A stretch of DNA of 26,870 nucleotides from Clostridia bacterium (GCA_030595925.1 JAUVLC010000025.1:1-26870); one strand, 5' to 3'. Positions 17,293-25,566 are shown, counted from the stretch's first letter. The notes: generated by a model from the letters alone, not told the origin. Numbers and translations are program-made.

Positions 17293-18468
17293 ATGCTTAA
17301 AGAATTAGGAAAATATAAAATAATTAAACAACTTAGTACAGGTAGTGCAGCTAATATTTATTTAGCAGTGCAAAAGAACCTGGAAAGACAGGTTGTTATT
17401 AAGCAGTTAATGCGGGAATTTTCTCTGCATAAAAAACTGGTCGCCCGTTTTGAACAGGAAGCAAAGGTAATTTCTTCCCTCCGTTATGATTCTATTATCC
17501 ATATTTATGATTATTGGAAAAAAGGTAATTCGTACTATATTGTGATGGAATATGTTTCCGGTAAAACCCTCAAGGAAATCCTTCACCAAACCTCTTTTTT
17601 CCCGAAGACGGAAGGTTTAATCATTTTCTACGAAATTCTGAAAGCTCTGGAATATGCTCATAATCAGGGGGTTGTTCACCGTGATTTAAAACCGGCTAAT
17701 ATTATGATTTCTGAAGAAGGAAGGTTGAAAATTTTAGACTTTGGTATTGCTCATGTTGTGGAAAAAAATATGACGAACATGGGTGTAGTTATCGGAACTT
17801 ATTCTTATATGTCTCCGGAACAGGCAATTGGGAATAAAATAGATCATCGTTCGGATATTTTTTCTTTAGGGATAGTAATGTATGAACTTTTATGTGGAAA
17901 GAAACCTTTTAAAAAAGATGAGCAGGGGGAAGTGACTGATAAAATAATTAACCAAAAACCCCTTTCCGTAAGGAAAATTAATTCCCAAATTCCCTGGGGG
18001 GTGGGGAGAATTATAAAGAAATGTTTGAGAAAGAAACCGAATAAACGATTTCAGGATACGGGACAAATTAAAAAAAAGTTAGAAAAATATATTCGTAAAT
18101 TACCCGTGGATCATCAGTCGGTGCTAAAGAAATTTGTAGAAGATTCAACCCCATTACCTGATCAAAAGACCGTTTTAATGGAGAAAATAGAAAAGAAAGA
18201 AAAAAAAGAGAAAAGAAAAAAGAAGAAAAAAAGTAAAATAAAAGAAAAAATAGCAAAGCTTAAAGATTTTTTAAAGATAACTAAAACCCCCCGTTTTAGA
18301 ATTTTTATAATAACAATGTTGTTATTTATTATCCTGATAGAAATAGAAGTTTTGTTTAATTTTTTTAATATAACACTTAGTGTACAAAAGGAATGGTTAA
18401 TATCGTCTGGTAAATGGATTTTTTTAATGACAAAAAAAATGGGGCACAAAGTAGGGGAGTGGCGGTGA
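17293..18468 (+). CDS. Membrane-anchored Ser/Thr protein kinase (Hanks type)
   Basis: PknB-like kinase of 391 residues. Kinase domain 8-270: glycine loop LSTGSAANIYLA (canonical G-x-G-x-x-G replaced, only Gly17 kept), Lys37 in VVIK, alpha-C Glu56, catalytic HRD at 129-131 in VVHRDLKPANIM, DFG at 149-151, Thr161 in the activation segment and MSPEQA at 173-178. A linker (285-325) holds DQKTVLM with Thr293 and a very lysine-rich stretch. One membrane helix (about 336-358) leaves only some 32 residues outside, so there is no PASTA or other sensor. It sits directly behind the PP2C phosphatase and the FHA-propeller gene, and the latter may supply the missing sensor. The ribosome-binding site is weak, so coupling to the PP2C gene is likely. 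Confidence 0.93.
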   Translation: MLKELGKYKIIKQLSTGSAANIYLAVQKNLERQVVIKQLMREFSLHKKLVARFEQEAKVISSLRYDSIIHIYDYWKKGNSYYIVMEYVSGKTLKEILHQTSFFPKTEGLIIFYEILKALEYAHNQGVVHRDLKPANIMISEEGRLKILDFGIAHVVEKNMTNMGVVIGTYSYMSPEQAIGNKIDHRSDIFSLGIVMYELLCGKKPFKKDEQGEVTDKIINQKPLSVRKINSQIPWGVGRIIKKCLRKKPNKRFQDTGQIKKKLEKYIRKLPVDHQSVLKKFVEDSTPLPDQKTVLMEKIEKKEKKEKRKKKKKSKIKEKIAKLKDFLKITKTPRFRIFIITMLLFIILIEIEVLFNFFNITLSVQKEWLISSGKWIFLMTKKMGHKVGEWR

Positions 18469-18583
18469 TTTGCTTGCTATTTCAAGGATATATTGTTATT
18501 TAAATCCGTCAAAAACATATTTTATTTTTGCCAAACAACCTTATCTATTAAAATTCTTACCTTATTATGCATTATTTACAAAA

Positions 18584-18609
18584 GAACCCAAAAAAACTGA
18601 TGGGGGTTC
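18584..18609 (-). terminator. Weak terminator-like hairpin after the radical SAM gene
   Basis: GAACCC (18584-18589) and GGGTTC (18604-18609) form a six-base-pair stem with a 14-base loop. Read on the minus strand it lies immediately after the stop codon and is followed by TTTTGT. The loop is long and the T run short, so efficiency would be low. The kinase gene ends convergently at 18468. Confidence 0.35.
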
Positions 18610-18610
18610 A

Positions 18611-20017
18611 TTAACTATTGTTTGCGGAAAAATCCGGTACTTTTAAATTTAACTCTTTCCATATATTCGGATACTCCATACATAAGTATACAACAGCATT
18701 TTTATCGTATTTTTTTATCCATGTCAGCATTTTTAGGTAAATTTCTTTTCGCATAAAGTCCGGATAACGCATCTTTTTGTCGTCCGGATGAATTAATAGT
18801 TCACCATTAAGAATTTTAGTGGAAGGGAATCTATTTTCGATTATTGGTTTTAGTGTTCGATGAAATCTTAAACTTCCGATACTTATCCAGGCAATATTTT
18901 TTTCTGCATAATGATACATTTTTTCAATAATATCCTGATAGTCTTTTTCCCATGTTTCATAGTAAATTACCGGGTCAAAATGAAAACCGACCTTAAAGCC
19001 GTTATCTACCAGTTTTTTTGCGGATTTAAGTCTTTCTTCCAGTGAAGGAGTAAAATGTTCTTCGGAATCTATTATCTTTTGAGGATTTATAGACCAGGAG
19101 ATTACAATATGTGGAGTGGGCTTAAAGTTCAAAATATTATCAATATTTGTGCTTTTTGTTTTGAATTCCAGAATATATTCTGTTTGGTTAAAAAAAGGAA
19201 TTATGTATTTTGAATATTCAGTAATATCGTCAAGGGCGAGTGAATCAGTAAATTCACCGGTACCAATCCTTTTTTTAATTATTTTTGTTTGTTGTAACAG
19301 TGGTTTTAACTTACTTAAAATTTCTTCTATATTTACCGGCATAAGTATTCCGGGGAAATTTGTATAATGTTGAAGGTAACAATAAGTGCAGTCATAAGGG
19401 CAGCCAAAACCTAAGTTGAAAATGTAATATCCGCAGGAGATTACATTTTTTGTACAGGGACATGGTTTTAGTATATCGTAATTTTGCCTGATAAGAAAAA
19501 GTTTGTCTTTTTCCAGAAAACTAGTATTTTTTATGTTTTGGGTTTTGAAATTTTTTACTTTAGAAATAATTTCAGGGGTGATTTTGGGGAATTTGTGTAA
19601 TATTTTTTGAGTAAGAGGATAATTTAAACATTCTTTTTCAATATAAATAGATTTTGGTTCGAATTTTCCGGAATAAATGTATTTTTTATCCGGGTTTAAG
19701 TTTTTTAATGGGGGTATAAATATTTCATAATTTTGAATGTTATCATTTTTAATTGTTTCCGGATAACGTAATTGCAAAAGGATTTTTTTAAACGTGCTGA
19801 ACTCAACTTTTTGTTTAAGTAAATATGATTTGAGCAAATCAAGATTTAAAAACTGTGAAATGGTAATCTCATTTTTTTTCAAAATTTCAAAGATTAACCT
19901 TATAATTTCATTTTTTTTATTTAAGCCCAAATAAAAAGGAATCTTTTCTTTAATTAATTTTTTAATTTCTTTTTTTGTAATTTCATATTGGTTGGTTGTA
20001 TTTTTTTGCCAGTGCAA
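18611..20017 (-). CDS. Radical SAM protein of the spore photoproduct lyase family
   Basis: A 468-residue protein. Residues 1-180 are a lysine-rich helical region without motifs I know. From about 184 a radical SAM core has the iron-sulfur motif Cys206-x3-Cys210-x2-Cys213 in FGCPYDCTYCYLQ, preceded by further cysteines 186, 188 and 195 in KPCPCTKNVISCGY. GTGEFTDSLALD (252-263), VISWSINPQ, GFHFDPV and VYLCMEYPNIW all fit the SPL family. Spore photoproduct lyase repairs thymine dimers in spore DNA. I see no Cys at the place of the Bacillus hydrogen donor (Cys141, CTSD segment), where EFTDS stands instead, so photoproduct repair is doubtful. This longer subtype is common in non-sporulating bacteria, with unknown substrate. 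Its start overlaps the glycosyltransferase gene by 35 bases. Confidence 0.82.
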   Translation of the reverse strand: MHWQKNTTNQYEITKKEIKKLIKEKIPFYLGLNKKNEIIRLIFEILKKNEITISQFLNLDLLKSYLLKQKVEFSTFKKILLQLRYPETIKNDNIQNYEIFIPPLKNLNPDKKYIYSGKFEPKSIYIEKECLNYPLTQKILHKFPKITPEIISKVKNFKTQNIKNTSFLEKDKLFLIRQNYDILKPCPCTKNVISCGYYIFNLGFGCPYDCTYCYLQHYTNFPGILMPVNIEEILSKLKPLLQQTKIIKKRIGTGEFTDSLALDDITEYSKYIIPFFNQTEYILEFKTKSTNIDNILNFKPTPHIVISWSINPQKIIDSEEHFTPSLEERLKSAKKLVDNGFKVGFHFDPVIYYETWEKDYQDIIEKMYHYAEKNIAWISIGSLRFHRTLKPIIENRFPSTKILNGELLIHPDDKKMRYPDFMRKEIYLKMLTWIKKYDKNAVVYLCMEYPNIWKELNLKVPDFSANNS

Positions 20018-20825
20018 GATAATTTTCTCCTTCTTCTTGTTTGTTATGCTTCAGACAGCCTTTTCCGTAAATAATACATTTACGCCGTAATTCTTTAATA
20101 ATCATTTCTAATTTATCTTTTTCCAAGGTTATTTTTGGATTGTTTAACAATTTTTCCAGCGCATAGATTCTAAATTTATCCATACCGGTAAATTTTTGCG
20201 AAAGTTGATCGGAATGTCCGCCTTGTTTAATAGCCAGAGCTTCCGGGATTAGTAGTATTGGGAATCTGGCAGTAAATCTGAGCCAGAGGTCATAATCTTC
20301 ACAGACCATAAGATTTTCATCGAAAAGGCCGATAATATCGAATAAATCTTTTCTTGCCAGTACAGTGGAAGGACTAATTGCACAAAGTTTTAAAGATTGG
20401 TGGAAGATGTTACCGTGGTGTTTTTTATGGATTTTTTTGGGATTTAGTATTTTTCCGTTTTTATACCATATTTCTTCCGTATGAGATAATAAATATTGGG
20501 GATTTTCCAGCATTGTTTTATATTGAATTTCTAGTTTATTTTTTTTCCAGGTATCATCGGAATCAAGAAAAGAAATAAAAGGGGCTTGTGCCAATTTTAT
20601 TCCCCTGTTTCTTGCTGAAGATACTCCCTGATTTTTTTGGTAGATATATTTAATTTTTTTATGCTTGAAGGATTTAACTTTTTCTTCGGTGTTGTCTGTT
20701 GAACCGTCATCGATAATCAGAATTTCAAAATTTTGGAAACTTTGCTTCAAAACCGATTCAATGGCAGTCTTCAGAAAGTTTTGCCGGTTACAAGAGGTTA
20801 TAATTACTGATATAAGTAGATTCAT
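19983..20825 (-). CDS. Family 2 glycosyltransferase (GT-A fold)
   Basis: Cytoplasmic glycosyltransferase of 280 residues without membrane helices. N-terminal GT2 motifs: LISVIITSCNRQNFLKTAIESVL, the nucleotide-binding IIDDGSTDNTE (DDGS 39-42), QGVSSARNRGIKLA and the metal-binding FLDSDDTW (88-90). An acceptor-side region follows with CEDYDLWLRFTARFP, the ED-type catalytic-base segment of this family. It would move a sugar from a nucleotide donor onto a glycan or lipid; the specificity cannot be read. ATG at 20825 has AGGA seven bases upstream. It is the first gene of a minus-strand pair with the SPL-like gene and lies behind its own promoter (20865-20892). No other polysaccharide genes are nearby, so it may be an isolated accessory gene. 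Confidence 0.9.
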   Translation of the reverse strand: MNLLISVIITSCNRQNFLKTAIESVLKQSFQNFEILIIDDGSTDNTEEKVKSFKHKKIKYIYQKNQGVSSARNRGIKLAQAPFISFLDSDDTWKKNKLEIQYKTMLENPQYLLSHTEEIWYKNGKILNPKKIHKKHHGNIFHQSLKLCAISPSTVLARKDLFDIIGLFDENLMVCEDYDLWLRFTARFPILLIPEALAIKQGGHSDQLSQKFTGMDKFRIYALEKLLNNPKITLEKDKLEMIIKELRRKCIIYGKGCLKHNKQEEGENYLALAKKYNQPI

Positions 20826-20864
20826 TTTTTATCCTGGAGGTTTAATAAAACAGATTTATTATCT

Positions 20865-20892
20865 ATTGTATTATTTTTATTATTATTGTCAA
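20865..20892 (-). promoter_or_regulatory. Sigma-70 promoter for the glycosyltransferase pair
   Basis: On the minus strand TTGACA (20892-20887) is followed after 16 bases by TACAAT (20870-20865). The -35 box is perfect and the -10 box has one mismatch. The start codon at 20825 follows about 40 bases downstream. It is back-to-back with the promoter for the patatin gene. Confidence 0.6.
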
Positions 20893-20922
20893 TAAAATTA
20901 TCGTAATTTCTGAAATGAAAGC

Positions 20923-20951
20923 TTGAAATGAAATTTTAATTGTAGTATAAT
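20923..20951 (+). promoter_or_regulatory. Sigma-70 promoter for the patatin-TPR genes
   Basis: TTGAAA (20923-20928), a 17-base spacer and a perfect TATAAT (20946-20951). Transcription would begin near 20958, leaving a leader of about 65 bases before the patatin gene. Only 30 bases separate its -35 box from that of the divergent promoter, so one regulator could control both directions. Confidence 0.7.
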
Positions 20952-21023
20952 TTTTTAATGCCTAGTAGCCTTTATTTTAAGAGTTATAAAATTGAAAAGC
21001 ATAAACAATAAAAAGAAAAGGAG

Positions 21024-21935
21024 ATGGATGAATTGGGTAAAACAGCTTTGGTTTTAAGTGGTGGAGGGGCAAAAGGTTCTTTCCAGGTAGGGGTTCTTGA
21101 TTATTTGCTCAATGAGAAGAAGATGGATTTCGATATTATTTGTGGTGTATCAGTAGGAAGTTTAAATGCTTCTATGGTAGCCCAGGGGGATTTTCCCAAA
21201 TTGTTGGAATTATGGGAAGGAATAAAATCTAACAGGGATATTTACAAAAAGAAATTTTTAGGTATTTTTGGGGGATTATTTGGGAGTCGAAGTATGTACA
21301 GTAATGAACCGCTCTGGGAGAAGATAAATAAGTATATTGATCCGGATAAAATCAGGAAGTGTGGCAAAGAATTAAGAATAGGATCCGTATCCTTGCAGAC
21401 AACAAAATATGTTTCCATTAATCAAAATAATGAAGATTTGAAGAAATGGATTTTGGCCAGCACCTCTATTCCTATTGCTTTTCAACCCCCTTTTATAGGA
21501 AATGAACAGATTGTTGATGGAGGAATAAGAGATGTTACCCCTCTTTCTACAGCCATAAAGTTGGGTGCGGAAAAAGTTATTGTTGTTTTGGCTTCACCTG
21601 CTGAAATGTCTTATAATCCTAAGCTTTATAAAAACTTGATTTCTATTGGGGTAAGAACCTTAGAAATTCTTCTTGCTGAGATATTTGAGAACGATCTTAA
21701 AGTTTCTAAAAAAGTTAATGATAGTGTTCTTTTATGGAAAAAAATTAAGGATAGATTAAAAGAGGGAGATAATTTATCCGAAGAGATGGATGTTTCTTTT
21801 AATAAATATCGGGAGGTTGAAGTAATTACCATTATGCCCGGGAAACAGGTGATTGATACCCTGGAGTTTAATCCTGTAAAAATAAGGGAAGCCATTTGTT
21901 ATGGAAAGGAAATGGCTCAAAATATTATTCCTTAA
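21024..21935 (+). CDS. Patatin-like phospholipase (RssA/YlbK type)
   Basis: Acyl hydrolase of 303 residues with the Ser-Asp dyad of patatins. Oxyanion-hole motif LSGGGAKGSFQVGVLDYL (11-28), nucleophile Ser43 in GVSVGSLNA, and Asp165 in VDGGIRDVTPL. There is no signal peptide or membrane segment, so it is probably cytoplasmic, like bacterial RssA/YlbK relatives; substrates of this subgroup are mostly unknown lipids. Start: the ATG at 21024 directly abuts AAAAGGAG, leaving no spacing, whereas TTG at 21033 sits nine bases from the same site and yields MGKTALVLSGGG. TTG may be the true start. A strong promoter precedes it and the TPR lipoprotein genes follow after 60 bases. Confidence 0.92.
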   Translation: MDELGKTALVLSGGGAKGSFQVGVLDYLLNEKKMDFDIICGVSVGSLNASMVAQGDFPKLLELWEGIKSNRDIYKKKFLGIFGGLFGSRSMYSNEPLWEKINKYIDPDKIRKCGKELRIGSVSLQTTKYVSINQNNEDLKKWILASTSIPIAFQPPFIGNEQIVDGGIRDVTPLSTAIKLGAEKVIVVLASPAEMSYNPKLYKNLISIGVRTLEILLAEIFENDLKVSKKVNDSVLLWKKIKDRLKEGDNLSEEMDVSFNKYREVEVITIMPGKQVIDTLEFNPVKIREAICYGKEMAQNIIP

Positions 21936-21995
21936 AAATATGTTGTGAAATTTGTTTATGTAATTTTTCATAGGAAAATATGGAGGAAAAAGAAA

Positions 21996-23546
21996 GTGTA
22001 TTTTAAAAAACGGAGGGGAAAGTATATATATAAAATAATATGTCTTTTATTAAGCATTAATTTTTTATGGGGGTGTTCAAGGTCGGAAGAAAGTTTAAGA
22101 AATAAAGAAATAAAAAAATTTGAAAAAGAAATAAAATTAAATCCCAGGTCTATAGATGCATATTATAAACTGGGGGTTTTTTATTCAAAAGAAAAGATGT
22201 ATGATCAAGCAATAAAAGAATTTGAGAAAATATTAAAAATTGATTTTAATCACGCGAAAACTTATTATAGTCTCGGAAAGGTTTACGCCCAAAAAAAATT
22301 ATATGATAAAGCAATAGAAATGTTTAAAAAATCAATAAAACTGAATCCCAAAGACGCTGCAGCTTATTACCAATGCGGAATGGTTTATAAAGAAAGAGGA
22401 CTTTATTGGAAAGGAATGCAACAATTTAGAAAGGCAATAATGAATAAGTATGATTATGCAGATGCACATTATGAATTAGGATGGATTTATAATCAGAAAG
22501 GGTCTGGTGAGAAAGCTTTGGAAGAGTTTAATGATGCAGTACGACTGAATTCTAAGTATGCCGATAAACCGTATAAGACCAGTGAATTAGCCGGGAATAA
22601 AGGTATTTTAGATGATGAAGTAATAGAAAATTATAAAGAAAGGGTTAGGCTTGATCCCGGAAATAGAGATAATCATTATGATTTAGCCGGGGCTTATGTG
22701 GAAAGGGAACGGTATGATGAAGCAGTGGGAGAATATATAGAAACGATAGTTCTTGACTTTAGTTTTGTAGATGCCCATTATAATCTTGGTGTTGTTTATG
22801 AAAGAATAAAGGAATATGATGAGGCTATAGCAGAATATAATGAAGCACTTGCACTCGGATCCAAAGATCCCATTGTGTATTATAGTTTGGGGGTAGTTTA
22901 TAATAAACAAGGCCTGGATGATCAGGCGCTAATGGAATTTAAAAAAGCAATGAAACTTGACCCTGAAAATGAGAAGATTTATTGTAATATGGGGGTGATT
23001 TATGCTAATAAAGGGTTTATTGATAAAGCAGAAGAGATGTATAAAGAGGCGATAAGAATTAATCGTTATTTTGCGGAAGCGCATTATAATCTCGGATTAA
23101 TTTATGATAAAAAGGGTTTACATGCCAAAGCAATAGAAGCGTTTAAAAAATCAGTGGGAGCTCGTTCTAATTATCCGGAAGCGCATTATAATCTCGGATT
23201 AGCATATTATAAAAAAGGAATGTATAATAAGGCGATAAAAGAGTATAAAGAAGCCATAGAACTTAAATCGGATTTTATGAAAGCATATTATAATCTTGGA
23301 TTAATTTATTATAAAAAAAAGTTGTATCTTCAAGCAATAACAGAATGTAAAAAAGCATTGGGACTAAATGCAGCTAATGCAGATGCTTATTTTATCCTGG
23401 GACTAGCACATTTGGAAATAGGTAAATATGAAGAAGTTCGCGAAGAATATGAAGCATTGAAAAAGTTAAATGAAACATTAGCTTTTAAACTTTTGAATGA
23501 AATTGATAAAAAAGATCCCCGGGAGAAAAACATAATCGCAAAATGA
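21996..23546 (+). CDS. TPR-repeat lipoprotein, copy 1
   Basis: A 516-residue lipoprotein: basic N-terminus, hydrophobic IICLLLSINFLWG and lipobox LWGC with the modified Cys27, then SRSEES. The rest is 13 tetratricopeptide repeats of 34 residues, for example AHYNLGLIYDKKGLHAKAIE, forming a superhelical protein-binding scaffold on the membrane. The fifth repeat (SKYADKPYKTSELAGNKG) is degenerate and may make a kink. GTG 21996 is chosen because GGAGG lies nine bases upstream and it gives a clean signal peptide; an upstream GTG at 21945 adds a basic stretch without a ribosome site. It is paralogous to the next gene and overlaps it by four bases. Partners are not known. Confidence 0.9.
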   Translation: MYFKKRRGKYIYKIICLLLSINFLWGCSRSEESLRNKEIKKFEKEIKLNPRSIDAYYKLGVFYSKEKMYDQAIKEFEKILKIDFNHAKTYYSLGKVYAQKKLYDKAIEMFKKSIKLNPKDAAAYYQCGMVYKERGLYWKGMQQFRKAIMNKYDYADAHYELGWIYNQKGSGEKALEEFNDAVRLNSKYADKPYKTSELAGNKGILDDEVIENYKERVRLDPGNRDNHYDLAGAYVERERYDEAVGEYIETIVLDFSFVDAHYNLGVVYERIKEYDEAIAEYNEALALGSKDPIVYYSLGVVYNKQGLDDQALMEFKKAMKLDPENEKIYCNMGVIYANKGFIDKAEEMYKEAIRINRYFAEAHYNLGLIYDKKGLHAKAIEAFKKSVGARSNYPEAHYNLGLAYYKKGMYNKAIKEYKEAIELKSDFMKAYYNLGLIYYKKKLYLQAITECKKALGLNAANADAYFILGLAHLEIGKYEEVREEYEALKKLNETLAFKLLNEIDKKDPREKNIIAK

Positions 23547-25051
23547 AAAGAAAAAATTGTATTTTAAAAACAGTTTTGATTTTGATGACAATTAATTTTT
23601 TATATGGATGTTCAAAATCAGAAGAGAGTTTACAAAATAAAAGCATAAAAAAACTTGAAAAAGAAATAAAAAAAAATCCTGATTCGATAGATTCTTACTA
23701 TAACCTTGGATGTGTATATGTAAAAAAAGGATTAAACGATCAGGCGATAGAAAAATTCAAGAAGACATTAAGTATGGACTCTAATTATGCAAATGCCCAT
23801 TTTAATCTTGGAAAACTTTATCGGCAGGAGGGTTTAACTGATCGAGCAATTGAGGAATACAGAGAGGCGATAAGAATAAATCCTAATTTTATAGAAGCCT
23901 ATTATAATATGGGAATGATTTATAAACAGAAGGGGTTATACTGGAAGGCGATAGAGGAGTTTGAAAAGGCAATAAGATGTCAATATAATTATGCTCAGGC
24001 TCATTATGCTCTGGGCGTTGTTTATGCTCAAAGGGGTGCCAGGGAGCAAGCGATAGAAGAATTTGAGATAGCATCAAGGATTAATCCTGATTATATAAAT
24101 TTGCCTTATACTTTTAGAAAACCTGATGAAAATGAAGGGATGTATGATGAAACTATAGAGGAATATAAAGAGAAAGTCAGGTTTAATCCTGAAGATGAAA
24201 ATATACACTATGATTTAGGAGAAGCTTATTTAAAAGAAGGATTGTATAAACGGGCAATTGATGAATATAGTGAAGCAATAAGACTTAAATCAGATTTCGT
24301 TGAAGCTTACTATAAATTAGGAATTAGTTATGGAAAGCAAGAGCAATATGATGAGGCAATAGAGGCGTATAAGCAAGTGCTTGTACTCAAACCGGATGAT
24401 ATCCGGGTGCATTATGATCTTGGAGTAGTTTATTTTGGGAAGGGTTTATACGAGAAGGCAAGGGAAGCATTTGAAGAGTCACTTAAAACTGACGGGAGTA
24501 ATGAAAAAATTTATTATTATTTGGGGATGATTTTTGATAAACAGGGTTTTTATGATCAAGCAATAGTAAAATACAGAGAAGCCGTTAGCTATAATGTTTA
24601 TTTTGTAGATGCTTATTATAAACTGGGAGTAGTTTGTAAGAAGGAAAGATTATACGATAAAGCAATAGAATCATTTGAAAAAACAATAATAATTGATTCC
24701 GATTTTTCGGAAGGCTATTATAATTTAGGGTTAATTTATATGGAAAAAAAATTATATGACAAAGCAGTGGAAAAATTTACAGAAACAATAGCGATTAACA
24801 AAGATAATGTAAATGCTTATTATAATTTGGGATTGATTTATTATAAAAAAGGATTGCATGAGCAGTCCTTTGAAAGTTGTAAAAAAGCAATAGAAATTAA
24901 ATCAGACAATGCAGATGTTCATTTTATTTTAGGTTTAGTTTATCTGAAATTGGATAAAAAGGAAGAAGCAGTAGGGGAATATGGAATATTAAAGGAATTA
25001 GATAAAAAATCGGCTGGTAAACTTTTGAAAGAGATAAATAAAATAAAGTAA
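23543..25051 (+). CDS. TPR-repeat lipoprotein, copy 2
   Basis: A 502-residue lipoprotein with signal ILKTVLILMTINFLYG and lipobox LYGC (Cys23) followed by SKSEESL, nearly the same junction as copy 1. Thirteen TPRs of 34 residues run in step with copy 1, and the same fifth repeat is degenerate (PDYINLPYTFRKPDENEG). This shows that the whole gene was duplicated. ATG overlaps the previous stop as ATGA. The nearest ribosome-like site (GGGAG near 23520) is far away, so translation is probably coupled. A role as envelope scaffold or assembly factor is inferred from the fold and the lipid anchor only. The gene-free repeat region begins right after its stop. Confidence 0.9.
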   Translation: MKRKNCILKTVLILMTINFLYGCSKSEESLQNKSIKKLEKEIKKNPDSIDSYYNLGCVYVKKGLNDQAIEKFKKTLSMDSNYANAHFNLGKLYRQEGLTDRAIEEYREAIRINPNFIEAYYNMGMIYKQKGLYWKAIEEFEKAIRCQYNYAQAHYALGVVYAQRGAREQAIEEFEIASRINPDYINLPYTFRKPDENEGMYDETIEEYKEKVRFNPEDENIHYDLGEAYLKEGLYKRAIDEYSEAIRLKSDFVEAYYKLGISYGKQEQYDEAIEAYKQVLVLKPDDIRVHYDLGVVYFGKGLYEKAREAFEESLKTDGSNEKIYYYLGMIFDKQGFYDQAIVKYREAVSYNVYFVDAYYKLGVVCKKERLYDKAIESFEKTIIIDSDFSEGYYNLGLIYMEKKLYDKAVEKFTETIAINKDNVNAYYNLGLIYYKKGLHEQSFESCKKAIEIKSDNADVHFILGLVYLKLDKKEEAVGEYGILKELDKKSAGKLLKEINKIK

Positions 25052-25180
25052 ATATTTTTTTGCAGTAATTTTCCTTTCTAACATACTGTGCCATAACCCT
25101 CCTTTAGGTAGCTGCAGGGCTTTCTTGTCCGCCTGTGGAGGAAGCCTGCGTAATTTTTCCGTAGAGAACGCAACCTTCTG

Positions 25181-25323
25181 AGCCTGTGCCAAAACCCCCT
25201 TTTTTGCAACAATTGTAATTGCCTCATTTATGAGGCTCATCGACAAAATCATTCAGCAGCCCAATACTTCGATTACACTCAGTACAAGTTCATTGGGCAA
25301 CTACATTGATTATGGCACAGGCT
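25181..25323. mobile_element. MITE-like element A
   Basis: A 143-bp element. The left end AGCCTGTGCCAAAAC (25181) is an inverted near-copy of TTATGGCACAGGCT (25310-25323), and the pairing resumes outside with GCAACCT (25170-25176) against AGGTTGC (25328-25334). Internal hairpins: GCCTCAT/ATGAGGC (25221-25236) and GCCCAAT/ATTGGGC (25259-25298). The loop of the second hairpin holds 26 extra bases compared with element B. There is no coding capacity. Confidence 0.6.
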
Positions 25324-25381
25324 CTTCAGGTTGCGGCTACCAAACAAAAAATTGAATTGTCTTCCTTTGAGTTTCAATCTC

Positions 25382-25396
25382 TGGACTTTTAGTCCA
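25382..25396. repeat. Hairpin TGGACT-TTT-AGTCCA
   Basis: Six-base-pair perfect stem with a three-base loop, lying between elements A and B. Its centre GACTTTTAGTC resembles the two hairpins further right. Confidence 0.5.
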
Positions 25397-25447
25397 TAAC
25401 TTCAGTATAGTAGGAGATATAGAATACTATAGAAGGACATCACATAC

Positions 25448-25566
25448 AGACTGTGTCATAACTCTGATTTTTAAAACAATTGTAGTGGCGACATTTATGA
25501 CGCCCGTCGGAAAAGGTCTTCATTAGCCCAATAAATTGGGCAACTACATTGATTATGACACAGTCT
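25448..25566. mobile_element. MITE-like element B
   Basis: A 119-bp element with perfect 14-base inverted ends: AGACTGTGTCATAA (25448-25461) and TTATGACACAGTCT (25553-25566). It shares a 23-base identical block near its right end (25535-25557) with element A (25292-25314) and the ACAATTGTA motif near its left end. Inside are GGCG...CGCC (25487-25504) and the tight hairpin GCCCAAT-AA-ATTGGGC (25526-25541). Confidence 0.65.
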
